Shown here: positions 54,794 to 64,000 of the stretch, one piece after another | How positions within the stretch are numbered: position 1 is the stretch's first letter | How the letters are laid out: every line of letters begins with the position of its first letter | NCBI GenBank assembly: GCA_036346355.1 | Contig: CM070581.1 | Coordinates: 3,844,001-3,908,000 of the forward strand | Source: Rhipidocladum racemiflorum | Taxonomy: Eukaryota > Streptophyta > Magnoliopsida > Poales > Poaceae | Reading direction: 5' to 3' | DNA: 64,000 nucleotides | Position numbers and translations under genes: made by a program | The notes under the pieces: generated by a model | What the model was told of the DNA's origin: nothing | What the model saw: only the letters and a program-made list of their open reading frames with translations | The model's database searches: none

Positions 54794-56566
54794 ATGTCCT
54801 CCACGCCGCCGGCCGTCGCGTCCCCCGCCTCCGAGCAAACCAAGTCCAAGAAGAAGAAGCACAAGTCCAAGGACGCCTCCGTTGATCCCTCCGTCGCCGC
54901 CGCTCCCCCGTCGCTCGCCGAGGCCGAGGAGAAGACCGGTGGCTACCTCATCAAGCCCCAGTCCATGGTCCCGTCCCTCGACACCTCCACCTGGCCGCTC
55001 CTCCTCAAGAACTACGACCGCCTCAACGTCCGCACCGGCCACTACACCCCGCTCCCTTCCGGCCACTCGCCGCTCAAGCGCCCCCTCGCCGAGTACCTCC
55101 GCTACGGCGTCATCAACCTCGACAAGCCGTCGAACCCGTCCTCCCACGAGGTGGTCGCATGGATCAAGCGCCTCCTCCGCTCCGAGAAGACCGGCCACAG
55201 CGGCACGCTCGACCCCAAGGTCACCGGCAACCTCATCGTCTGCGTCGACCGCGCAACGCGCCTCGTCAAGTCGCAGCAGGGCGCCGGTAAGGAGTACGTC
55301 TGTGTCGCCCGCTTCCACGCCGCCGTGCCAGACACGGCCCGCGTGGCCCGCGCGCTCGAGGCGCTTACGGGCGCCGTGTTCCAGCGCCCGCCGCTCATCT
55401 CCGCAGTCAAGCGCCAGCTCAGGGTGCGGACGATCTACGAGTGCAAACTCCTGGAGCACGACCCAGAGCGCCACCTTGCCGTGTTCTGGATCTCTTGTGA
55501 GGCAGGAACCTACGTCCGGACGCTCTGTGTGCACCTTGGGCTGCTCCTTGGTGTCGGTGCGCATATGCAGGAGCTGCGCCGTGTCCGGTCAGGGATTCTC
55601 GGCGAACAGGACAACATGGTGACCATGCACGATGTGATGGACGCGATGTGGTCGCTAGACAACCACAAGGATGAGACGTATTTGAGGCGTGTTGTGATGC
55701 CTCTTGAGGTACTTCTTACTAGCTACAAGAGGCTTGTCGTGAAGGATTCTGCTGTTAATGCTATCTGCTATGGTGCTAAGCTTATGATCCCGGGGTTGCT
55801 CCGGTTTGAGAATGATATTGAGGTTGGGGGGGAGGTGATTCTCATGACTACAAAGGGGGAGGCGATTGCCATCGGTATCGCTGAGATGACCACTTCTGTT
55901 ATGGCAACTTGCGACCATGGTGCAGTAGCCAAGATCAAGAGGGTGGTGATGGACAGAGACACGTACCCAAGGAAGTGGGGACTTGGCCCGGTGGCACTGA
56001 AGAAGAAAAAATTGATTGCTGAGGGCCTCCTTGATAAGCATGGGAAGTCAAATGAGAAGACCCCAGCTGAGTGGCTACGGAATGTGGTGCTTCCCACTGG
56101 TGGCGATGCGATGATTGCTAGCATTGCAGCTGCACCTGAGCCAGAGAAGGTGAAAGTGGAACAGGACGCGGTCGCAAGTGAGGAGGTCAAGGAGAAGAAA
56201 AAGAAGAAGAAGAACAAGGCGGAGGATGGTGCCGACGGAGGGCACAAGAGGAAGATTGATGAAGATGATGAGGTATCTGCTTCTGTGCCTGCAAAGAAGA
56301 TCAAGGTTGAGGAGGTTGCTGATGCAGTGGAAGTGGAGAAGAGTGAGAAGAAGAAGAAAAAGAAAGATAAGAGTGAACCAGGATCAGCTGATGCGGAGGG
56401 AGTGAAGGAGAAGGGTGGCAGTGAGAAGAAAAAGAAGAAGAACAAGGAAGCAAGTGACATTGTTGATCCAAATGGTGCTCTAAATGGAGATGGTGCTGAA
56501 GCTGTGAAAAGTGAAAAGAAAAGGGAGAAGAAAAAGAAGAATCGAGATACAGAGGAGACACAATAG
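54794..56566 (+). CDS. CBF5: Dyskerin/CBF5, H/ACA snoRNP pseudouridine synthase, 590 aa
   Basis: Catalytic subunit of H/ACA ribonucleoproteins, which convert uridines to pseudouridine in rRNA and snRNA in the nucleolus and Cajal bodies, and in many eukaryotes also bind telomerase RNA. A Lys-rich start (KSKKKKHKSK, 18-27) is followed by the dyskerin-like N-terminal domain (about 48-105). The TruB catalytic domain follows: GVINLDKPSNPSSHEV, then GHSGTLDPKVTG with the catalytic Asp at 140, KEYVC, RPPLISAVKR and CEAGTYVRTL. A PUA RNA-binding domain lies at about 313-388 (GAKLMIPGLLRFE, GEAIAIGIAEM). A long Lys/Glu C-tail (from about 450) has five KKKKK-type blocks, nucleolar-localisation style. 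Length fits plant dyskerins (about 560-590). The gene is intronless, as is common for plant CBF5. The ATG is the first after the leader and has a good context (GCCGCCATG). No missing residue is apparent. Confidence 0.97.
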   Translation: MSSTPPAVASPASEQTKSKKKKHKSKDASVDPSVAAAPPSLAEAEEKTGGYLIKPQSMVPSLDTSTWPLLLKNYDRLNVRTGHYTPLPSGHSPLKRPLAEYLRYGVINLDKPSNPSSHEVVAWIKRLLRSEKTGHSGTLDPKVTGNLIVCVDRATRLVKSQQGAGKEYVCVARFHAAVPDTARVARALEALTGAVFQRPPLISAVKRQLRVRTIYECKLLEHDPERHLAVFWISCEAGTYVRTLCVHLGLLLGVGAHMQELRRVRSGILGEQDNMVTMHDVMDAMWSLDNHKDETYLRRVVMPLEVLLTSYKRLVVKDSAVNAICYGAKLMIPGLLRFENDIEVGGEVILMTTKGEAIAIGIAEMTTSVMATCDHGAVAKIKRVVMDRDTYPRKWGLGPVALKKKKLIAEGLLDKHGKSNEKTPAEWLRNVVLPTGGDAMIASIAAAPEPEKVKVEQDAVASEEVKEKKKKKKNKAEDGADGGHKRKIDEDDEVSASVPAKKIKVEEVADAVEVEKSEKKKKKKDKSEPGSADAEGVKEKGGSEKKKKKNKEASDIVDPNGALNGDGAEAVKSEKKREKKKKNRDTEETQ

Positions 56567-57015
56567 GTAGAACAATATCTTGGCTGGCTGTCTTCTTTGT
56601 TTGTGGTTATGGGTAAGTTTGAAATTCCTGTCTTGCTTGCTCTGTACCCCTTACAACCATTAATGGTTTTAAAGGCCTAATGTACTGTCTTTATATTACT
56701 CATTCTACTGCTGTGTACTACCATGGTAAGTAGCGGGATTTTCCTTAAATTTCTTGGACAATGAGGCCTGTATTACTGTTTCTGTTATCAGTTAATGCAA
56801 TGCGTTTTGCGCGCTCATTTCATCTTATACTAGTCCACTGGACTAAAATTTCTGAGCGCTCCAGTTTGATAAGCTTGCTGTTTGCTGATATTCTTGAGTA
56901 GAGATTTTTAGTTATGTTGTTAAGAGTTTTAACATTTCCACCACACTAGGAGCCAGCTTCTGATATGCCGATGCTTGTCTGATGTGAGAATTTGGTGTAC
57001 TTACTGTACTGAAAT
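56567..57015 (+). other. Dyskerin 3' UTR and flank
   Basis: AT-rich trailing sequence with TTAATGCAATG-type signals near 56790. No other gene. Confidence 0.45.
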
Positions 57016-57023
57016 CACTGATG

Positions 57024-57746
57024 CATGCTTATTAAAACGTCGTTTAAACGACGTTTAAGCGTCGTTTAAACGCTAGAACGGTCCGGAGCAAGAGAACGTC
57101 CGGCTCGTTCTGGATTTAGAGACCGGATCGGGGGAAGGCAAAGGAGAAACCCTAAGCGCCGCTGAAGCCGCCGCCCAGATTCCGCCGTCGCCGCCGCCAC
57201 GCCGCCGCCATTGCCGTCGCCGTTGCCGCTGCCAGCCGCCGAATCAGATCCGGATTCCGCGCTTATCGCCGCCAGCGCCAGCCGCGCCATATCGCCATCG
57301 CCGCGCCGCTTCCGCGCCGTCGTCGTCGCCGCGTCGTCAACCGCCGTCGCCAGTAGCCCCTAGATCCCCTCCTCGCCTCTCTGCTCGCTCTCTCTGCTCT
57401 CCCGATCCCCTCGCTCTCTCTCTGTCTCTCTGCTCCCCTCTATCTCTCTCTGTCTCTCTGCTATTCTCAGACTGCGGTGAGAAGGTTAGGATGGCTGCGA
57501 GCCTGCGAGAGGATTAGATGGGTGAGAGAAGATAGGGTTTTCTTTTCTATTTTTTTGTGGGTCCCACCGAGATACACTACGTACTGAAGCATTTTGTGTT
57601 GACTTGGTACCCTTATGTGATATATCTTTGCTCTTATATTCGTTTTACAATGGTGTCTAAAACTACATTTCAACGTTCGTTTAAACGTTTAAAAGTTAAA
57701 AAGGGGGTGGGTCGTTTCGTTCTCGTTTTACGTTTTAATAACCTTG
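57024..57746. mobile_element. hAT element carrying a GC-rich insert, 723 bp
   Basis: Ends CATGCTTATTAAAACG and, in reverse, CAAGGTTATTAAAACG, with a perfect 8-bp duplication CACTGATG (57016-57023 and 57747-57754). Subterminal palindromes of CGTTTAAACG repeat at both ends. The centre (57100-57480) is a GC-rich block of CCGCCG repeats followed by a (CTCT)n leader-like stretch, resembling a captured 5' exon and UTR of a host gene I cannot identify. Confidence 0.8.
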
Positions 57747-57763
57747 CACTGATGAGTGTCTGA

Positions 57764-58507
57764 CAAGGCGAGGCGAGGCGCTAGCCCATCGCCTGGACGT
57801 CTAGGCGACAAGGCGGGCGTCTAGGCGAGGATTAGGCGATGGTGAGTAATAAGTATAAAACCAGCAGCAACCAACAACCCAGCCGATTCTTTTCTCTCCT
57901 CAGCCCAGCCTATTCTTTTCTCTCTTCTCAGCCCAGCCTTCTGGCGCAGGCCCAACCCATCCCGGATGCTCTCTCCTGTCTCCCTTCTCAGCCTAGCCTT
58001 CCTTTTTCTCTTCTCAAACCCTAACCCTCACTCCTCAGCCGCCGCCCTCACTCTCCTCAGCCGCCGCCCTCACTCCACCCGTCCTCTCTCCTGCCTCCCT
58101 TCCCTACTCCATGCTGTCGTCGTCGCCTTCAACACAAGACACAAGTGCACAACAGAGCAGCAGCAACAACATTCAGCACTTCGCCTCAGCCGAGTAGCAG
58201 AGGAGGTCGGCGCGCAGCCACGAGGAGACGGCGCGGAGGGGGGCCATGGCCGACGCGGAGAGGGACAGAGGAAGACGGCCGACGGGAGGGGAAGGAGAGG
58301 ACGGCGCGGATCCCGCTCCTCCTCCCACCGAACCCTAGGCGGCCGCCCGACCCACGCCTGGCGACGCCTGGACGGCCCGGGCGACGCCTGGAACGTCCAG
58401 GCGCCCGCCTTGCTCTGGCCAGGCGAGGCGACCTGCTCCAGCGACCTCCCTCCGGCGCCGCGACGCCTAGGCGGCGCCAAGGCGTCGGCGACGCCTTGAC
58501 AAGCATG
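57764..58507. mobile_element. hAT element with AGGCG subterminal repeats, 744 bp
   Basis: Flanked by a perfect 8-bp duplication GTGTCTGA (57756-57763 and 58508-58515). The left end is CAAGGCGAGGCG and the right end reads, in reverse, CATGCTTGTCAAGGCG. The left terminus therefore seems to lack the outer nine bases. Both sides are packed with GGCG/TAGGCG motifs. The interior (57860-58330) is a pyrimidine-rich, then GC-rich gene-like fragment with open frames but no recognised product. Confidence 0.7.
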
Positions 58508-58515
58508 GTGTCTGA

Positions 58516-59161
58516 TCTTGACAGATGCATTTTTTTTTTATCCAAAACGCTAGGGATGCTCACCCCCAACTGCTTGTGCTGCAAATCATTGCTTGTGTAC
58601 TGAAATTCGTAGATAACCTGATTTACCATTCTATACTACTTTCTTAGTGTCATTTTGTATTAAATTCCTCGATTCCATTGATATCTGCCACTCGGTTGAA
58701 TTTCACCTGTTTCGGTGGAGCAACAGATTGCTGCTGTGTGTTCCTCACGGCTGGTCCGTTTGTTGCATATTCACATATTGACATCCACTGAGTGATAGAG
58801 CTAGTATATGTATCACATGGATCGTGCATAATTCATCAGATTGTAGTAGTCTTGTGCCGTCTTTTCCTTGCCAATGAGCTCCTTTGCTATAGCACTAGTT
58901 GAGTAGTTGTCACCATAGTCCTATGAAGTTACGATTTATGAACTCGTCAAGTGTGTATTTATCTTCATATATGAAAACGATCAACGCTTACACATTTGTG
59001 ATACCGGCGACGTTGATTAACAATTGGCGGTAATGTCTGTTGGTGTTCCAACTTCCAGTTGGTTGATGAGTAGAAAATCTAGCCCCTCCGTGGCAACAAA
59101 ATCCTGTTTGATGACAGTGTGTTGGTAATGCAGTACTGGAATGACAGGTTGATAATCTTTA
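58516..59161. other. Spacer, no gene
   Basis: No coding region or repeat ends seen. Confidence 0.4.
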
Positions 59162-59388
59162 GCGCTTCTTTGGAACGGATTAAAAGTAGAGGAATTTTGG
59201 AGGATTGAAATCCTATGGAAAATTTTCCTGGATGCCCCTTTGGAACAAAGCATTGAGCCCCAGGAATTCCTATGAAATTTCTATGGAATGGCTCGATCCC
59301 TTGGAATTTTAGACTTGCAAAGGATTCTGCTAGACATGTCACCTCTTTTTCCTGTGTTTCCTCTGTTCCTGGGTTCCAAAGAGGCCTC
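59162..59388. mobile_element. MITE-like element
   Basis: Left end GCGCTTCTTTGGAACGGATT and right end (reversed) GAGGCCTCTTTGGAACCCAGG are related inverse ends. A repeated GGAATTCCTATG/GGAATTTT pattern lies inside. The target duplication is not clear. Confidence 0.5.
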
Positions 59389-59447
59389 TACTTGGTTTCT
59401 TATGATTTCATTTGTTTTTAACCCTATCTACTGTTGTCTCGTCGGTG

Positions 59448-59590
59448 TGCAGTGTTTCTATGTTTTCCCTCCCAATATAAGTTGTATAAATCTTGAAGTA
59501 AGCAAATAGGTAAATAATCACTATTTATCCTTCATTCGTGTTTTTATATTCGTGTAACTTCAAAAAAAAAAACATAGAAGCACTTAAAAA
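59448..59590. mobile_element. Mutator-type MITE, diverged copy 3
   Basis: Same order of blocks as the copies at 7556 and 35731: GTGTTTCTATGTTTTCCCTC, AAATCTTGAAGTAAGC, ATCCTTCATTCGTG and ACATAGAAGCAC. It has substitutions and an A-tract expansion. The 9-bp duplication is not recognisable, so it is the oldest of the three. Confidence 0.65.
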
Positions 59591-59599
59591 AAAAAAAAC

Positions 59600-60431
59600 G
59601 TGTGCTTCAGTCTGGCGGGCTTTCGGTGTTGATGGCCCAAGGCCGCCGCGCTGGCCATGGTGAGCCCGAGAGGATAGCTGAGGCTCGGGCTACCTGTCTG
59701 TCTACTGACGGGACTCAAGGCTCGAGCACGAGACTGAGCACGAGCCAGTCCATGCCGCTCACGGAGCTCGCGTATCCGCTATCCAGTGCGTCGCCTTCAC
59801 GTCGTCGCGCCGTGCAGACAAGCCCGCTGCTCGCCGATAAGAGCTGGGAGCCGCCGCGTCTCGCCTGCCGGACCCGACGCTACCGGCATGGTCGCCAATG
59901 CTGCCGTGCCAACGCGACGCCGCCCGTGCGGTACAAACCACAAAGATCAAGCTGGCAAACGAAAACGAGGAGTGTATCGGCATGCATCTGCGAAACGAAA
60001 CGATCAGCAGAAGAAACTGTCAGACGACCGCATCGAAGTAGATGCAGAGATGTTGCTGCTCCTGAACCTGCCATATGCCTGCGCGCATCCCTCGGCCATG
60101 GCCCTATGGCGTTATGGGCACGAGCCGACCGATGATGCGCGCCGTCCATCTAGCCACGCCACATCGTCCCAGTGTTCCCCCCTACATCTCGCCCAATGTT
60201 ACGTATCACGAACCGATCGGCGGCGAGCCAAACCGGCGCGGCATGGTCTCCAGTCCGGCCGCGCGCGTCACGCCGCCCGTGCGGATGCCGGAGTTCACGC
60301 TGCGTCGTCACCGGAAAACCGGTTTGTTTTCGAGCTGGAGAAAATGCCCTCCGTTTTGTCTTTGTCGGCAGACGGCAGCGCATGTTTTAGACACCAGTAT
60401 GTACTGTTTATGAGGAGCACCACAAGGACTT
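59600..60431. other. GC-rich block of unknown nature
   Basis: An isolated GC-rich stretch with overlapping open frames on both strands (longest 215 codons, 59786-60433 +), none with recognisable domains. CACGCCGCCCGTGCGG-like sequence occurs twice (about 59920 and 60270). It could be a decayed gene, a captured fragment or a CpG-rich regulatory area. I do not call a gene. Confidence 0.35.
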
Positions 60432-60931
60432 GAGATTGCCGGTGATTTTAATGGTGAAATTTTACGGTACATTGTATTAGTAGTATATGGTAATTAGTAG
60501 AATTTAGAATTTAGATTTAATCATTGATCTATTTACTAGAAAAAAAATATAAATAAATACTAGCTAATATGATATATTAGATAAACAAAAATAGTACATA
60601 TTAAATTTAGTGTACTATAAAAAGTTTTTGCTGACGCGATTAGTGCGGGAAAATGGGGTGGTGGTCCAGCCAAAGCCAATGGCATGTTGCCGAGCTGTTG
60701 TTACATGTCAACAAGCCATGATAATTGATAGCCGTTTCGGCCATGTCTGATGATGATAACGATGATTTTGCTTCTCCAGCCTAACTGTGGCATTTCTGTG
60801 CTAAAGTAGTCAAATACAGATTGGCAATAGCCAACAGCTAGCCTAGCTCCTTTTGTGACTGGTTACTGCCCATTGTTTGTAAGATGGATGGTGGCTTGGG
60901 ATCCCAAATCACGCAACAAGATCAAAGTTTC
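60432..60931. other. AT-rich spacer, no gene
   Basis: Nothing recognised. Confidence 0.4.
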
Positions 60932-61419
60932 GATTTTTTTTTTAAAAAATAATACATCAGTTAAATAATTTTACAAAACTAATACATCGAAAGAAAAACA
61001 ATTATATAACTATACCTCTGTCGCCATTTCAATTAGCAACATAAGCTTTGTCGTCAAATAAAATTGCGAAAATTTGCTAATGTTCATCCGTCGCAAAACG
61101 AAATCGCGAAAATTTGGTACCGTTCATCTGTCGCCATTTGTACCAAATTTCCGCCAATTGAATTGATGACAGATGTTTGTTCTATCGCTGACTGAATTGG
61201 TCGACGTATTGTTTACTCGTAGATCCATTTGGCCTTCAAGGTTAATGCTTCCGTCACCATTTCAAATGCTCATTTGACGGCAGAGTTTTCGTCGTCAATT
61301 AAAATGGCGACATAACTCTATCACTAATTGAAATGGTGATAGGGGTATATTTTTGTAATTCTTTTCACGTATTATTTTTATAAAATTATTTAAACGATGT
61401 ATTATTTTAAAAAATTTCT
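60932..61419. mobile_element. Mutator-type MITE with long TIRs, 488 bp
   Basis: A perfect 9-bp duplication CAAAGTTTC (60923-60931 and 61420-61428). Inverted arms of at least 110 bp share AATAATACATC, TTTAAATAATTTTA, TATAC(C/T)CCT and CGCCATTTCAATTAG. The inner part repeats GTCGCCATTT and GTCGTCAA phrases. Non-coding. It is distinct from the 143-bp family. Confidence 0.87.
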
Positions 61420-61428
61420 CAAAGTTTC

Positions 61429-62499
61429 TACCTGGGAGGCCGGGAGCCTAGGACAAGTGACAATCCCTGCTGTTGTTATACATTCTGCATGCAGATATCT
61501 GTTGAGCATTTGAGGTCTCGATCGTTTCAGATACGGTGAGGGCATCTTTTACTTCCTTAAGATGTATCATGTCGATGTCATGTATAAAGTCATAAGAGTA
61601 GGGACAGCACGAAGAGATTACCAAGTACCAACCCGATCTTCTAGTACACGAGAATATAGGAAATCATTGTTTATCTGGTTTATATATCTCATTTTTTACT
61701 AATATGATTTTGACATATGTATTTGTAAATTTACTCTTTCCCACCGTAGAAGGTGCGGTAAATGATATCTGTCCCCTATCATATCTGGGGAGTGCAAACG
61801 CCGCGACAGGGTGAGCGACCATGAGAGGAGGCGCTGATGTGCCCGTGGAGCACAGGAGGAGCTGTTGCTGGCGCTACCACGTTCGAAAAGCGCGAGACGT
61901 GATACTGAGCCCATGTAGCTAGCACGGAATGGGCTCTACCGCAGTGGGTCATGCATTGCTTCCATAGTTGGCCGAGTTTCCAGGGCTTCAGTGATCTTTT
62001 CGTGTTTCTTGGCCCCTGCGTGATAAGGAAGCAAATCAAATTTATAAATACATATAAAAAAAAGCTAAATTAAAAAAAAAACGAGATACAACGCTAGATA
62101 AGCGACAAATTCAATCTAGTTCTCTCTTGTTTCTTGTTTTTTTACTGCCGATATTTCACTGTTTGTACATAGCACATTCTACTGGCTACGATACACTAGG
62201 CGCCATGGTAAGCTGGCATTTTGTGAGGGCATGCCAGCGTTGCGACTACAGATGGAAAAAATCCAAAGTAGGGAAAAAAATAAAAAAGGTGGATAAATAT
62301 AATAGTAAGAGGATTGATACGAACAAAAGAGATCGACAGGGACTGCCGGACTGCCCTCCCACTGGAAACGTGGCCAACGTCCGTTTGATTGGTCAGTGGT
62401 CACGTCCGTTTGAAATCTGCAACCCTTTCACAGGAGCTCCACATCACCAAGACCTTCGATTCGATCAGTTAAGAGTATCTACTGAGCTCTAAGAGAACA
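61429..62499. other. Spacer, no gene
   Basis: No gene recognised. Possible open frames near 61780-62040 (-) and 62127-62490 (+) have no family features. Confidence 0.35.
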
Positions 62500-62611
62500 T
62501 CAGGTTTAAACAACGATAGAGAGATTGGATCTCAATAATCCTCGCTTCGTCCTCCTCGAAGATTCTTCTTAATGAGACTTCAGGTCGGTCACTAATACAC
62601 ATAAGAGGTTT

Positions 62612-62889
62612 CCTTCTCCAGCTTATATAATCCAGCTTTTTGGTGTTAGATTATATAAGCTGGATTATATAAGCTACCTTTAAATAAGCCGGTGGATTGT
62701 TTGTTTTCCTGGATTATTACTGTGTTGGATTATTAGTTCGAGATTATATAAGCACCCTAATGGCTGCTTATAGATTATTATAATCTCATGCTTTGGATTA
62801 TATAATCTAGATTATAATCTAGGCTGTTTGTTTCCCACATTAACTTATATAAGCTGGATTATATAATCCATAGGGCAAACAAACAGGGC
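62612..62889. mobile_element. Palindrome-rich MITE inside the L1 remnant
   Basis: AT-rich, with many copies of TTATATAAGCTGGATTATAT and its inverse. It ends GCAAACAAACAGGGCC followed by TAA, Tourist-like. It splits the L1 coding stretch between IHIRG and LRQSDP. The left end is degenerate. Confidence 0.65.
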
Positions 62890-63436
62890 CTAAGGCAGAG
62901 TGACCCACTTTCATTCATACTTTTCATCTTGGCCATTGACCCATTTTGGCACCTCATTGCCAAAGCAATCAGGGACTCTTAATCTCTCATTTGTCGCTAT
63001 ACTCAGCTAGGCTACTGTACGCTTTTATGCTGATGATGTAGCCATCTTCGCAAACCCAACCAAGCGGGACACGCAGGTCATCCATGCCACGCTCCAAATT
63101 TTTGGGAGAGCCACAGGTCTTCAGACAAATATACAGAAGAGCGAGATTTACCCCCATATGTTTCGAAGGCTTAGATTCGTCATCTGTTCTGCACGAATTC
63201 CCGGCTCAAAGGAGAGAATTCCTATGCAAGTACCTACGATTGTCATTGCGCCCAACCAGGATAAAGAGGATTGATGTGCAGTCCATCATTGACAAAGCCC
63301 GAGCTAGGTTGGCAGGTTGGAAAGAAAAAAAAAATGCTTTTGGGGGCTGCAGACTAGTGCTAGCAGATTCGATACTTAAGCGCTGGCTATCTATCATATC
63401 ACTGCCCTCCCTCTAACAGCATGGGCGACTAAAAAG

Positions 63437-63691
63437 GGAAATAAATTTTATGGTGTCGTGCTGCACAAAGGGACATGTGCAGCACCACTTGGATGGGCGC
63501 CACGTGTTATGCCAATGAATCTGCACCGTCTGCATGCAATTAATGCGTCAGTTAATTAATCCCCTTAACTAATGCAATTAATCCCCTTAATTAATGCAAC
63601 GGTACAGATTCACTGGCATAACACATGGCGTCCATCCGAGTGGTGCTGCACAAATCCCTTTATGCAGCACGATACCATAGAATTTATTTCC
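63437..63691. mobile_element. MITE of 255 bp with long TIRs inside the L1 remnant
   Basis: Inverse arms of about 95 bp start GGAAATAAATTTTATGG and share GTGCTGCACAAAGGGA-like and GTTATGCCA.TGAATCTG phrases. The 8-bp duplication CTAAAAAG flanks it (63429-63436 and 63692-63699). Removing the element and one duplication restores an L1 frame reading AWATKKLDKLRRNFIWG, which confirms the boundaries. hAT-type by duplication length. Confidence 0.88.
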
Positions 63692-64000
63692 CTAAAAAGC
63701 TTGACAAGCTACGAAGAAATTTCATCTGGGGGTGTGATGTCTCGTGTCTGCAGGCCGAAGAATTTCAGAGGATTGGGAATTAAAGACTTTGATAGGTTTG
63801 GTCGGGCACTGCTCTTACGCTGGCTTTGGTACGAATGGAAATAACAACGAAGGCCATGGGTAGGCATGGACCTACTATGCGATGACAAAGATAGAAACCT
63901 CTTCAATGCGAGTACTGCGATCACGATTGGAAATGGTCACACTGCAAAATTTTGAATTTCAAATTGGGTCCATGGAGTATCTCCTAAGGACCTCACACCA

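Larger units (their letters stand above)
62500..64000 (+). pseudogene. L1-type LINE reverse transcriptase remnant, runs off the right edge
   Basis: Pieces of a plant L1 RT are found in order. SSSSKILLNETSGRSLIHIRG (about 62535-62610, interrupted by a MITE) comes first, then LRQSDPLSFILFILAIDP. The catalytic FYADDVAIFANP follows (about 63028-63063), then TLQIFGRATGLQTNIQKSEI, KYLRLSLRPTRIKRIDVQ and ARARLAGWK, then RLVLADS (63301-63370). After a second MITE come KLDKLRRNFIWG and CRPKNFRGLGIKDFDRF. Frameshifts and stops separate several pieces, so it is inactive. The 5' ORF1 and endonuclease are not seen. Confidence 0.88.

Noticed and set aside
54698..55564. 288-codon minus frame opposite dyskerin
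   Set aside because: A shadow of the GC-rich dyskerin codons. The plus frame has all the conserved motifs.

Overview
This is nuclear DNA of a flowering plant, almost certainly a grass (Poaceae). The two intronless genes start with very GC-rich codons, as grass genes do. The intron-rich gene has plant-type GT..AG introns. The rest is a dense layer of plant transposons: Stowaway, Tourist, hAT and Mutator MITEs, Helitrons, Copia and LTR derivatives, RTE and L1 LINEs, and SINEs. Nothing is prokaryotic, and there is no CRISPR array, operon or phage. I cannot name the species.

Three genes look intact. (1) A SMARCAL1-type annealing helicase (HARP domain plus SNF2 ATPase) lies on the minus strand. 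I rebuilt it exon by exon: 22 exons from the ATG at 38067 to the TGA at 11618, 676 aa, with no frame break. (2) A GeBP/STOREKEEPER-like DNA-binding protein lies at 44044-45153 (+). (3) Dyskerin/CBF5, the H/ACA snoRNP pseudouridine synthase, lies at 54794-56566 (+) and is intronless. Its promoter has four site II motifs and a telo-box, the usual pair for plant ribosome-biogenesis genes.

Layout: 1-11.4 kb is nested transposons plus a broken dirigent-protein fragment (8.04-8.34 kb) and a solo-LTR-like block (8.38-11.41 kb) that ends about 200 bp from the helicase stop codon. 11.6-38.1 kb is the helicase gene, whose introns act as a transposon sink: a Copia element with identical LTRs in intron 18, an hAT element in intron 15, a SINE in intron 13, an RTE LINE in intron 8, an LTR element carrying a nested hAT in intron 5, a Helitron in intron 4, a small TIR element in intron 3 and a Mutator MITE in intron 1. 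38-44 kb is repeats: a tRNA-like SINE, a Stowaway, a 249-bp Helitron, a minisatellite-bearing Helitron relative and an LTR fragment. 44-45.2 kb is the GeBP-like gene. 45.2-54.6 kb is spacer with MITEs, an element with long inverted repeats, a Helitron end and an intron-containing pseudogene fragment of indole-3-glycerol-phosphate synthase. 54.6-56.6 kb is dyskerin. 57-64 kb holds two hAT elements 17 bp apart, more MITEs and a broken L1 LINE interrupted by two MITEs.

The three intact genes do not form a pathway, although two serve basic nuclear functions (replication-fork repair and rRNA modification). The most informative content is the set of transposon insertions with readable target-site duplications, and the host-gene fragments found inside or beside them.
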